Shown: positions 53,657 through 63,219 of the stretch, piece by piece | Position numbering within the stretch: the first letter of the stretch is position 1 | How the letters are laid out: each line of letters opens with the position of its first letter | Source: Streptomyces sp. PH10-H1 | GTDB taxonomy: Bacteria; Actinomycetota; Actinomycetes; Streptomycetales; Streptomycetaceae | Direction of reading: 5' to 3' | Length of the DNA stretch: 64,000 nucleotides | Assembly: GCF_030063355.1 (NCBI RefSeq) | Contig: NZ_JASISZ010000020.1 | Coordinates: forward strand, 1 to 64,000 | Notes under the pieces: generated by a model | The model's database searches: none | What the model saw: only the letters and a program-made list of their open reading frames with translations | What the model was told of the DNA's origin: nothing | Program-made: the position numbers and the translations under genes

Positions 53657-54586
53657 ATGAGCACGGCGGTTGACGAAGTACTGATCGCGGGCACGGTAGG
53701 TCCGAAACTGTACGACGCCGTCAGATCGGGCACCGCGAGAACGCCTGGCACCGCCGCGCGGGTTCTGGACCTGGATCCCGCTGATGTCGACCGCGCAGGC
53801 GCGGAATTGCTCCGGCTCGGTCTGGTCCGGGACGGTAAACGGCCCGGTGAGCTTGCCGCGATCGAGCCGGCCACGGCCATCGGGGGCCTTCTGGCCCGTT
53901 CACGGACGGCCCTGCACGCGCGCGACCAGGAGCGGGCAGCGGGCATCTGGGCCTCGGTCCGACTCCTGGACCGCTTGCTCCCGGCCCGCAGAGCGGACGT
54001 TGAGGGGGAGCTGACCACCGGAGCCGCCAACATCCAGCAGGCCCTGGCCGATGCTCACGAACGGGCCACTGTCAGCCGGGACTCCATGAGCGCAGGTCCG
54101 GTGCCCACGGCCATCGGCGCTGTGCGCGGTCTACGCGCGGATATGGCACTGGGGCAGTGGAAAGTCCGTCTGCGCGCCATCTACGAGCGCAGCGGTGAGC
54201 TGTCTGCGCAGCAGCACGCGTACCTGCTGATGCTCCAGGCCCTGGGCGCGCAGGTACGGCTGCTGCATCTCGTCCCGATCGACCTTCTCGTGGTCGACGA
54301 GCACACCGTCGTCCTGCCGGTCTATCCCGACCGGCCCGGCGAGGCCCTGGTGACCCTGCGGAACAGCTCCTGGACCCACGCGGCCACCGCGGTCTTCGAG
54401 GACTGCTGGGACCAAGCCGTCCCCTATGTTGCTCAACCGCGCCCCACCGTGCACCGCACACACGCCACGCCGCTAAGCCGCCAGCGCTTGAACGCCCTGC
54501 GGCACCTGGCCGCGACGGTGGCCCAGGACGAAGCGGCCCAGCAGACCGGTTGCACGGTGCCTGCCGCCTGGCTGGAGGAAGCCTGA
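53657..54586 (+). CDS. LuxR-like regulator paralogue with truncated HTH
   Basis: 309 residues. An N-terminal winged-helix-like part (GPKLYDAVRSGTARTPGTAA ... LLRLGLVRDGKR) and a TrmB/LuxR-type sensor (RLRAIYERSGELSAQQHAYL, HLVPIDLLVVDEHTVVLPV) match the next gene. Its C-terminus stops at RQRLNALRHLAATVAQDEAA, so the LuxR recognition helix is missing. It may heterodimerise with the full-length partner, whose ATG (54586) overlaps its stop. Confidence 0.72.
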   Translation: MSTAVDEVLIAGTVGPKLYDAVRSGTARTPGTAARVLDLDPADVDRAGAELLRLGLVRDGKRPGELAAIEPATAIGGLLARSRTALHARDQERAAGIWASVRLLDRLLPARRADVEGELTTGAANIQQALADAHERATVSRDSMSAGPVPTAIGAVRGLRADMALGQWKVRLRAIYERSGELSAQQHAYLLMLQALGAQVRLLHLVPIDLLVVDEHTVVLPVYPDRPGEALVTLRNSSWTHAATAVFEDCWDQAVPYVAQPRPTVHRTHATPLSRQRLNALRHLAATVAQDEAAQQTGCTVPAAWLEEA

Positions 54587-55683
54587 TGACGACAGCACGA
54601 CAGCCCGACTGCAAGGAAGCATCTCCAGCGCTGCACGTGGTAGGCAAGGCGCCGCACTGCGCGCGGACCACCGACTCAGACGTCGATCTGGGTGAGCGGC
54701 TCTACGCGGCCCTCAGGACCCACGGCCGCGCAGTCCTTGCGGACCTGGTGCCGAAGCTGTCCATGGATCCGGTGGACGCGGCTCGCGGTTGGCAGTACCT
54801 GCTGGAAACAGGACTGGTGCAACATGTCCCAGCTTCAAACGATTTCATTCCGGTCGATCCGGAGGCCGTGCGTTCTCGCCTGAACACTGCCGCGGTATCC
54901 CACAGCGATGAATTGCGGCGGATCCACGAGGCATCCGAGGTGCTGGCCGCCCGCTTCCAGCCGTTGGTCGAGCGTGAGCTCGACGCAGTCGCGGTGCTGG
55001 TCCTGCGCAACCAGGACGAGAAGCGGACCTTCCTTAACCACATCGCTGAGGAGACTCGCTGGCAGATCTGCTCGATGCACCCCGGGCCGCTGCCCGACCC
55101 GGAACGGCTGGCTGCCTCAGTCGAGGAAGACGCCGGCATGGTCAAGAGCGGGCTCCGGCTGCGTGCCGTCTACGGGCAGAGCGTGGCCCGCTCACCTCGC
55201 CACCGCAAATACCTGCTCGACCTGGCCGCCGTCGGTGTAGAGGTGCGCCTGGCGGACGCGATCGCGTTCGACTTGCTCATCTTCGACGACCGCGCAGCGA
55301 TGTTGCCAGGTGACCCCGCGAACCCTTCCGAGACGATCCTGGCGATCCGCGGCTCGCACCTGATGCCCAGCTACATCGCCATGTTCGAGGACATGTGGCT
55401 CCGGTCCGTGCCCCTGCCCGCCGCAGGGGACGCCAAGGACGAACCCAGCACGGGCGAGGACTACAGCGCGCAGCACCGCACCTTGCTCACGCTCCTGGCC
55501 CACGGACACGAGGACCCGCAGATCGCTCGCCGTATGGGGGTTACCCCGCGTTCGGTCCGGCGCTGGCTGCCCGCCTTGATGGAGCAGCTCGGCGCGAAGA
55601 GCCGCTTTCAGGCCGGCATGATCGCCGTCGCACGCGGTTTGGTCGATGTCCCCCTGGCTCCTCCCCGCGATCCGGCTGAGTGA
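54586..55683 (+). CDS. LuxR-family transcriptional regulator
   Basis: 365 residues. It has the same N-terminal winged-helix and sensor layout as the preceding gene (YAALRTHGRAVLADLVPKLS; FDLLIFDDRAAMLPGDPANP). A C-terminal LuxR HTH is complete (LLTLLAHGHEDPQIARRMGV, TPRSVRRWLPALMEQLGAKS). This architecture is frequent in Streptomyces regulators next to specialised metabolite genes. The target is not evident; the downstream MmyB/MBL/PKS operon is a candidate. Confidence 0.85.
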   Translation: MTTARQPDCKEASPALHVVGKAPHCARTTDSDVDLGERLYAALRTHGRAVLADLVPKLSMDPVDAARGWQYLLETGLVQHVPASNDFIPVDPEAVRSRLNTAAVSHSDELRRIHEASEVLAARFQPLVERELDAVAVLVLRNQDEKRTFLNHIAEETRWQICSMHPGPLPDPERLAASVEEDAGMVKSGLRLRAVYGQSVARSPRHRKYLLDLAAVGVEVRLADAIAFDLLIFDDRAAMLPGDPANPSETILAIRGSHLMPSYIAMFEDMWLRSVPLPAAGDAKDEPSTGEDYSAQHRTLLTLLAHGHEDPQIARRMGVTPRSVRRWLPALMEQLGAKSRFQAGMIAVARGLVDVPLAPPRDPAE

Positions 55684-55804
55684 CCCTGCTGCACGAGCGA
55701 GACAACCCGGTGGTGTTTACTCCAGGTCAGCCCGGACTCGCACGACGCACCCGGTCACAAGCAGCAGAACCTGACACGAAACGGTGCGCGCCTTAGGGGC
55801 GCGG

Positions 55805-56704
55805 ATGAAGGGGAACTCAGCAGTGGGGGACCGGAGGGCACTGCGCAACCTGCTGGTAACAGCCCGGGCCCGGGTCGACCCCGCCAGCTACCCAGCGCTG
55901 CGCGACGGCCTCGAACGCCGTGACTCACGTGGCCGACGAGCCGAAGACGACGGCTTGACACAGCTGCAGATGGACCTGCTGCTCAACCGCGCCGAGGGGA
56001 CGTACGCCCGCCTGGAACGCTGCGTGCCCGGCACCGCGTTTGAAACGCTCCTTCCGGAAGTCGCCAAGATTCTGCGTCTCAGCGACCAGGAATGGGCCGC
56101 CGTGTGGCGCTACGCCCTGACCAAGGAGCCGCCGTACCCGCTGCAGGCCGACCAGGGTCTGACCATCCCCGGCGCCTGGCGGGGGACGCTCGACAGCATC
56201 GGCGTCATGGCCTACATCAATGACGCGGGCTGGGGCACCGTCGCCTTCAACAAGGAATTCAGCCTCATGTTCCCTCGCGGGGAGGTCCCGCAGAACACGA
56301 TGCAGTGGATGCTGACGTGTGCTGAGGCCCGCGACACCCTGGCCCAGTGGGGTACCCAGTGGGCGCCCACACTCATCGCGCAGGTGCGCGCGGCCGTCGC
56401 CCTGCATTCGGACAACGAGACGCTGGCCGAGTTGGAATGGCAGATTCTGGCCGACCCGGTGTCCGGCCCGCTGTACCGAGCTGCCGATGAGGAGGCGTAC
56501 GTGCAGCCGCGGGCGGACGTCGCCCGGCCGTTGCAGCACGCCACGTACGGACTGGGCTGGGTGACCATGTGCGCGTCCAGCATCTTCGGCGCTCCCGGAT
56601 CACGGCTGATGCTGCTCCCGTTCACCACCGGGCCCCGGCCGCCGGCTCTGGACTCGTTGCGTGCGCGCCCGCTCGGTCCCCACACGGGCTACTTCGCCGC
56701 ATGA
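55805..56704 (+). CDS. XRE regulator with MmyB-like ligand domain
   Basis: About 299 residues from ATG 55805; GTG 55823 behind AAGGGGA is an equally good start. The N-terminal HTH contains LTQLQMDLLLNRAEGTYARL. The C-terminal part has the MmyB-like pattern: GVMAYINDAGWGTVAFNKEF, NTMQWMLTCAEARDTLAQWG, LRAAVALHSDNETLAELEWQ-type spacing. MmyB-like regulators often act as pathway switches and bind fatty-acid-like ligands. The stop overlaps the start of the MBL gene by ATGA, so it is in the operon with the PKS. Confidence 0.85.
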   Translation: MKGNSAVGDRRALRNLLVTARARVDPASYPALRDGLERRDSRGRRAEDDGLTQLQMDLLLNRAEGTYARLERCVPGTAFETLLPEVAKILRLSDQEWAAVWRYALTKEPPYPLQADQGLTIPGAWRGTLDSIGVMAYINDAGWGTVAFNKEFSLMFPRGEVPQNTMQWMLTCAEARDTLAQWGTQWAPTLIAQVRAAVALHSDNETLAELEWQILADPVSGPLYRAADEEAYVQPRADVARPLQHATYGLGWVTMCASSIFGAPGSRLMLLPFTTGPRPPALDSLRARPLGPHTGYFAA

Positions 56705-57831
56705 ACACTGACAATCCGCCCACACTTGGCCGACCCCCACGCAAACGGCCCCCGGGAACTGTCCCCTACGTCACTCCCGGGCCGAGGCTCACAGAAACCA
56801 CAATGATCACCATGGAACACCCCCCGATCGAAGTTCCGGCGCTGCACCGTATCGCCGACGACGTGCACGTGTTCACCCCGCCCGGACACGACACCTGGGG
56901 GATGGCCAACTGCACGCTCGTCACCTCCCCGGACGCTCCGGCGCTGCTGTTCGACACCCCCTACGACGGTCCCCTGACTCGGCAGCTGCAGCACCTGGCC
57001 GCGCCCATCCTCAAGGGCGCCGCGATCGGCACGATCGTCAACAGCCACGCCAACGGTGACCACTCCTACGGCAACGGACTGTTCCCGGGGACAGACATCG
57101 TCAGCACTGAGGCGAACCTGGCCCACATCTGCGCCGAGCCGACCCCGCAGGAGCTCACGCAGCTACTGGCCTCCACCCGTAGCGACACTCCGCTCGGCTG
57201 GTACATGCGCCACCACTTCGGCCGCTACGACCTGACCGGCCTGAGCACCGTCGAGCCCACCCGCACGTTCACCGGGCAGCTGACGCTGCAGGTCGGCAGC
57301 CTCCAGGCCGACCTGTACGAGGTCGGGCCGGCCCACACCGTCGGCGACCTGATCATGCACCTGCCGCAGCGCGACGTCGTCTGCGCCGGCGACATCGTCT
57401 TCATCAACGACCACCCCGTGCACTGGGCCGGCACGCTGGAGGAGATCCACCACGCCTGCCAACGCGTCCTGGCCCTGCAGCCGAACACCATCGTGCCCGG
57501 CCACGGCCCCGTCGTCGGCCCCGACCGGGTCCGCGAGTACGCGGACTACCTGGAGGCGCTGCGCGAGCGCATCCACCACCTGCACGGCCTGCAGTGGAGC
57601 GTCGAAGAGACCACCGCCGACCTGCTGCGCCGCGACGCGCACCCCACCTGGGGCCTGTCCGAGCGGATGGCCATCGCCGCCATGCGGGAGTACCGGCATC
57701 TGGACGGCGACACCCAGGCGCCGAACCTGGTCGAACTCGTCGCCGTCGCCGCCGGCTACGCCCATGCTCGCCACGTGGCTGTCCCGCATCCCCGGCTCGG
57801 CGCGCCGGCGCCGCGCCCCACCTCGAGATGA
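56701..57831 (+). CDS. Metallo-beta-lactamase-fold hydrolase
   Basis: 376 residues from ATG 56701; ATG 56803 is a possible shorter start. The zinc motif is NSHANGDHSYGN (H-x3-D-H). Further ligands are in EVGPAHTVGDLIMHL and VVCAGDIVFIN, and the final His is in IVPGHGPVVG. In polyketide systems MBL-fold thioesterases release or hydrolyse the product. Overlap with the type III PKS gene (57828) supports such a role here. Confidence 0.88.
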   Translation: MNTDNPPTLGRPPRKRPPGTVPYVTPGPRLTETTMITMEHPPIEVPALHRIADDVHVFTPPGHDTWGMANCTLVTSPDAPALLFDTPYDGPLTRQLQHLAAPILKGAAIGTIVNSHANGDHSYGNGLFPGTDIVSTEANLAHICAEPTPQELTQLLASTRSDTPLGWYMRHHFGRYDLTGLSTVEPTRTFTGQLTLQVGSLQADLYEVGPAHTVGDLIMHLPQRDVVCAGDIVFINDHPVHWAGTLEEIHHACQRVLALQPNTIVPGHGPVVGPDRVREYADYLEALRERIHHLHGLQWSVEETTADLLRRDAHPTWGLSERMAIAAMREYRHLDGDTQAPNLVELVAVAAGYAHARHVAVPHPRLGAPAPRPTSR

Positions 57832-58982
57832 GTCCCCGCCCCATGGCCTTCATCCTGCCGACCGCAATGTCCCACCCCCGCTACACGATCACCACTGCGG
57901 AGATCTGTGCGGACATTCACCGCGCCAACCGCGACCGCCCGCGCCCGGATCAAACCGACGAGGTTGCGGCCGATGCGGACGTCCAGCGCGCTGACCCCGG
58001 CCGTCCGCGCCCGGCCCGCCCCGAGTTGATCGACCGCATCGCGGCCAGTGTGGGGGTGGAGCACCGTTTCTTCTCCGCCCCCCTCGCCGAGATCGCCGAG
58101 GCAGGCACCATTTCCGAGCGGCAACGGGCGGCATTCGGGCATCTGCGGGATCGGGGGATCGAGGCCGCTCAGCAGGTGATGGCCCAGCACGGAATCAGTC
58201 CGTCGGATATCGACATCCTGGTCACCTCCCACGCCACCGGCGACGCCAAGCCCGGCCTGGACATCGCCCTGGTCAACGCCTTGGGTCTGCCGCGCAAGGT
58301 GCGCCGGGTCCAGATGACGGAACTCGCCTGCGGTGGCGGTGCGCAGTCCCTGATACGCGCCGCCGACCTCATCGCCGCGGGCCGCGGCCGCACCGCCCTG
58401 GTCGTGGTGGCTGAAACGCTCTCCACCATCTACCACCATTCCGACACCGGGGCCGACGCGCTCGCCTTCAAGTTCCTCTTCGGGGACTCCGGCGGTGCCG
58501 CGATCGTCACCAGTACTGCCCCTAGCGGACCCAGCCTGCAGATCCTGGACACTCTCGAACTCGTCATCCCCGACACCGAGCACTACTACCGCCAGCGCCA
58601 CGAACCCGATGGCATTCATTTCGACAGCACCAGGGCAGCCATCCGGGCCGTCGACACCGTCATGCCGGACCTGTGGGACTGGTTGCGTACCGGATCAGGC
58701 AACCCGACATGGGCTGCGGACCACGTCGTCGCCCACCCCGGTGGCCCGGCCGTACTCGAGCGGATCCAGAAGGGCCTTGACGTCAGTGACGAACGGCTGC
58801 GCCACTCCTGGGCCAGTCTCGCGGACGGGGGCAACCGGGGCGGGCCGGCGGTGCTGGATATTCTGCGCCGGCTGATGGACGATCCGCCGGCCCACGGATC
58901 GGAGGGCCTCCTGCTGGCCTTCGCGCCGGGATTCGCCGCTGCGGCACTGCGGACGAAGTACCTCGCTGGCAGTGCCCGCTGA
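57828..58982 (+). CDS. Type III polyketide synthase (chalcone/stilbene synthase family)
   Basis: 384 residues. The Cys-His-Asn triad is visible: MTELACGGGAQSLIRAADL (Cys), VVAHPGGPAVLERIQKGL (His) and DGGNRGGPAVLDILRRL (Asn). LFGDSGGAAIVT, LELVIPDTEHYYRQ and the C-terminal FAPGFAAAALRTK (for GFGPG) follow the family. The GNISS loop is changed to GNRGG and the terminal G-F-G-P-G to A-F-A-P-G, so starter or chain-length control may be unusual. It makes a malonyl-CoA-derived aromatic or pyrone; the product is unknown. Confidence 0.88.
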   Translation: MSPRPMAFILPTAMSHPRYTITTAEICADIHRANRDRPRPDQTDEVAADADVQRADPGRPRPARPELIDRIAASVGVEHRFFSAPLAEIAEAGTISERQRAAFGHLRDRGIEAAQQVMAQHGISPSDIDILVTSHATGDAKPGLDIALVNALGLPRKVRRVQMTELACGGGAQSLIRAADLIAAGRGRTALVVVAETLSTIYHHSDTGADALAFKFLFGDSGGAAIVTSTAPSGPSLQILDTLELVIPDTEHYYRQRHEPDGIHFDSTRAAIRAVDTVMPDLWDWLRTGSGNPTWAADHVVAHPGGPAVLERIQKGLDVSDERLRHSWASLADGGNRGGPAVLDILRRLMDDPPAHGSEGLLLAFAPGFAAAALRTKYLAGSAR

Positions 58983-59131
58983 TCAGCGGCCGCCGATGGA
59001 CAGCCAGTTGAGGTTCCCGACCGCCGGCGAAGAACACGGCGCGAAGTCGGATAACCGTTCCGCGGCTGGGGTAGAACGGGAGCGGACTTCCTGATGTCGA
59101 AGTCCACAGGATCCACAGACGAGGACACGGC

Positions 59132-59335
59132 ATGGCCAGCGGCACGGTGAAGTGGTTCAACTCCGAAAAGGGCTTCGGGTTCATCGCTCAGGACGGCGGG
59201 GGCGACGACGTCTTCGCCCATTATTCCAACATTTCGGGCAACGGCTATCGCGAGTTGGCGGAGGGCGAGCACGTCACCTTCGACATCGGGCAGGGCCAGA
59301 AGGGCCCGCAGGCCGAGAACATCACCCGCGGCTGA
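59132..59335 (+). CDS. Cold-shock-domain protein (CspA family)
   Basis: 67 residues. RNP1 GFGFIAQ and RNP2-like DVFAHYSNI are intact, with the usual [13 protein letters not shown] start. It binds single-stranded RNA or DNA. It has its own upstream region and is followed within 8 bases by a strong hairpin, so it is probably a single-gene transcript. Confidence 0.95.
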   Translation: MASGTVKWFNSEKGFGFIAQDGGGDDVFAHYSNISGNGYRELAEGEHVTFDIGQGQKGPQAENITRG

Positions 59336-59342
59336 CCCGCAC

Positions 59343-59395
59343 GTCACACGGCGGGCCCACCACACCTCCCTGGTGTGGTGGGCCCGCCGTGTGAC
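59343..59395. terminator. Perfect 24-bp hairpin, bidirectional terminator
   Basis: Arms 59343-59366 and 59372-59395 are exact complements around TCCCT. It lies between the rightward cold-shock gene and the leftward fabG-like gene, ending both transcripts. Confidence 0.88.
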
Positions 59396-59467
59396 CTGCG
59401 GTGCTGGTATATGGACGGCCCGGTCGGCATGCGCGCCGGACCGGATACTGCGTGGACGAGGTGCGGT

Positions 59468-60867
<1,400 letters not shown>

Positions 60868-61407
60868 ATGATGGGGATCGTTTCCACGCGGAAGCTGCGC
60901 AAGCGCCTGGCCGGCCTGCCTCTGCCGGATCCGTTCACGATCGACGGCCTGGTGGCCAATATGGCGGCCATATCGGGCCGACGCATCGAACTCGTTGAGA
61001 TCACCGACCGGGACACCGACCTGCGCACCGCGTGCGGACTGCGGGCCCGGACTGCCGACACCACCTTCATCCTCCACCGGCAGCGGCCCACCGAGCATCA
61101 AACACAGCACACTCAGCTCCACGAGCTCGCGCACGAGTGGTTCTCCCACGGCACCAACCTCAGCGCGGCGGAGCTGCGAGCTCTGGTCCCGGCCCATCTG
61201 CGCGACGGCCTCATCCAGCGCCTCGGCCCGGACGCGGTGATCCAAGCGCGGGCCCGGTACGACACCGTCGACGAACGGGACGCCGAGCTGTCGGCCAGTC
61301 TCATCGCGCGGGCCGCCCGGCAAGGCGTCTCCGGCGGACAGGACCTCGTCAGCCTGCTGGAGACCAGCCTGTCGCACCCCATCGCCCCCCTCCGCCGCCG
61401 GCACTAG
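60868..61407 (+). CDS. ImmA/IrrE-type metalloprotease-like protein
   Basis: 179 residues from ATG 60868 (a second ATG follows directly), behind GGGGGAGAG. The zinc motif H-E-x-x-H is in QLHELAHEWFSH (about residues 84-95). ImmA/IrrE peptidases cleave cognate repressors. This one starts an operon with a membrane protein and a PAP2-like protein, a combination common in Streptomyces with a nearby XRE regulator, which is present here at 63220. Confidence 0.82.
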   Translation: MMGIVSTRKLRKRLAGLPLPDPFTIDGLVANMAAISGRRIELVEITDRDTDLRTACGLRARTADTTFILHRQRPTEHQTQHTQLHELAHEWFSHGTNLSAAELRALVPAHLRDGLIQRLGPDAVIQARARYDTVDERDAELSASLIARAARQGVSGGQDLVSLLETSLSHPIAPLRRRH

Positions 61408-61418
61408 GAGCTTCCCCC

Positions 61419-62642
61419 GTGCATTCCTTCCTCGCCTACGCCGCGGCGGTGGTCATGACCGCCGTGGCCATCTGGAGGTTCCCCGCAGTCCTGCACGGTG
61501 ACGCGCGTCGCCGCGCCCTGTGGGGCTGCTACGCCGGTTTCGCACTCGCCCTATGGATCAAGTCGCCGGGCATCAAGTCTGCCCTCAACCATTCGGTGGT
61601 CACCGATCTGTCGGTGTTGCTCAAGCACTACGTGTCCATCGGGGCGATCCTCGCGATCCTCACTTACGTGGTGGCCTGCTACGGCAAGCCGGGCCGGGAC
61701 GTCCCGCGTCACGTCGCGGCATCCCGGGCGGCCGAGCGCCTCGCCTATCAGGCTTCGGTCGGCGCCCTGATGGTCATGACCGGGCTGTTTTTTACCGTCG
61801 TGCGGCGTGATGCCCCCAGCACCGACTTTGCCGCCGAGCATGCCGGGCAGTGGGGGGCCACGCTCTACCTGAGTGTCTTTTACGTCTACCTGGGCACCGC
61901 GGTGGTGATCTGCGGCTACCAGTGGTCCCGTGCGGCCCGTTGGGCTGAAACACGGCTGCTGCGGGCCGGCCTGGTCCTGATGTCGCTCTCGATGGCGATC
62001 GGCATCCTCTACACGCTGTGCCGCACCGCGTTCCTCTGGATCGCGATCGCCGTGCCGATCGAGGGCCACCGGGCCGTGACCATCACCCACGCCACGGACT
62101 TCCTGCAAACGATGGTGTTCTTCTTGTTCGCCGCCGGGGTCAGCGTGCCCACCGTCGGCGCCGTGACGGCGCGTTGGCAGTCCGCGCGGGCGCTGTGGGA
62201 GCTGTACCCGCTGTGGCACGACCTGATGACCGCGGTCCCGGATCTGGGGTTCGCGCGGCCGGCGTCCCGGCTGCGGGAGGTCACCCGCACCTCGCCGCCG
62301 CTGGACATCCGGTTGGATCGCTGCCTTCAGGACATCGGCGACGCGGTCGAGCAACTACGGCACTACGCGCCGCCGAAGTTGCTGCTCGCCGCCGAAGAGG
62401 CGGCCACCGAGCATGATGACGCGGCCGTTGCCACGGAGGCTCACTGGATCAATGCGGTGCTGGTCGCTGCGGCGGCCGGCGAGCGTCACGCCGCCGCGGC
62501 ACCGGCCCTGCCCACCAAGCCGATCGCCACCATTGCGGGCGAAGCAGCCTGGCTGCAACAAGTCCAGCACGTGTACGCCACTCTCACCCGCGAGCAGGGC
62601 CGGGACCTGCTCGACGCTGTCGCTAAGGAACCCGCACGATGA
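61419..62642 (+). CDS. Seven-helix membrane protein (MAB_1171c/DUF6545-like)
   Basis: 407 residues from GTG 61419, with AGGAG eight bases upstream. Seven hydrophobic segments occupy residues 1-260 (for example FLAYAAAVVMTAVAIWRFPA, YVSIGAILAILTYVVACYG, ATDFLQTMVFFLFAAGVSV). The C-terminal 140 residues are soluble, beginning near WELYPLWHDLM, with RLDRCLQDIGDAVEQLR. The family is often annotated as a putative transporter or sensor and travels with ImmA/IrrE and XRE genes. ATGA overlap with the next gene. Confidence 0.82.
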   Translation: MHSFLAYAAAVVMTAVAIWRFPAVLHGDARRRALWGCYAGFALALWIKSPGIKSALNHSVVTDLSVLLKHYVSIGAILAILTYVVACYGKPGRDVPRHVAASRAAERLAYQASVGALMVMTGLFFTVVRRDAPSTDFAAEHAGQWGATLYLSVFYVYLGTAVVICGYQWSRAARWAETRLLRAGLVLMSLSMAIGILYTLCRTAFLWIAIAVPIEGHRAVTITHATDFLQTMVFFLFAAGVSVPTVGAVTARWQSARALWELYPLWHDLMTAVPDLGFARPASRLREVTRTSPPLDIRLDRCLQDIGDAVEQLRHYAPPKLLLAAEEAATEHDDAAVATEAHWINAVLVAAAAGERHAAAAPALPTKPIATIAGEAAWLQQVQHVYATLTREQGRDLLDAVAKEPAR

Positions 62643-63208
62643 CTGCCCTCGCCCGCACCATCACCAACATCTTCCAGCCGATGAACACCCTGCTCGCGGG
62701 GATGACCGGCATCGGCGCCGCGGCGACCGGAACATGGAGCGGTGCCGCGTGGGGTGCCTTCGCCGGCGTCTTCGCCGGCGTGGTCCCTGCGACCTACGTC
62801 AACTGGGAGCGCAAGCGCGGCACCTGGGGCGACCGGCACGTGGTCGACCGGGCGCAGCGCCGTCCCATCTTCCTGGTCATACTCAGTTCGATCGCCACCG
62901 CCGCGGTGGTGATGCTGCTGGCCGGCGCGCCGCGTGATGTCCTGATCGCGACGATCGCCTTGTGGGTGATGACCGTGGGCCTGCTCACCGTGAACGACGC
63001 CAGCCGGTGGAAGATCAGTGTGGACTGCGCGGTGGCGTCCGCAGTGGTGGCGATGCTCTCCGTCGTCGCGACGCCGTGGTGGCTGCTGGCGTACAGCGTG
63101 GTGGGTGTCGTGTGCTGGACCCGAACAGCCCTGTCGTACCACACCGTTGCCCAGACAGCCGCTGGCGCTGGCCTGGGGCTGGCGACCGCTGGAGTGTGGT
63201 TGCTATGA
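62639..63208 (+). CDS. PAP2-like membrane protein with degenerate active site
   Basis: 189 residues with five or six hydrophobic segments. RWKISVDCAVASAVV resembles the K-x-S-x-H motif of PAP2 phosphatases with Asp at the His position, and TRTALSYHTVAQTAAG resembles the S-R-x5-H-x3-D motif with the final Asp missing. Catalysis is doubtful. It shares an operon with the protease and the seven-helix protein, and converges on the regulator at 63220 with 11 bases between stops. Confidence 0.7.
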   Translation: MTALARTITNIFQPMNTLLAGMTGIGAAATGTWSGAAWGAFAGVFAGVVPATYVNWERKRGTWGDRHVVDRAQRRPIFLVILSSIATAAVVMLLAGAPRDVLIATIALWVMTVGLLTVNDASRWKISVDCAVASAVVAMLSVVATPWWLLAYSVVGVVCWTRTALSYHTVAQTAAGAGLGLATAGVWLL

Positions 63209-63219
63209 GCGGCGCGGTG

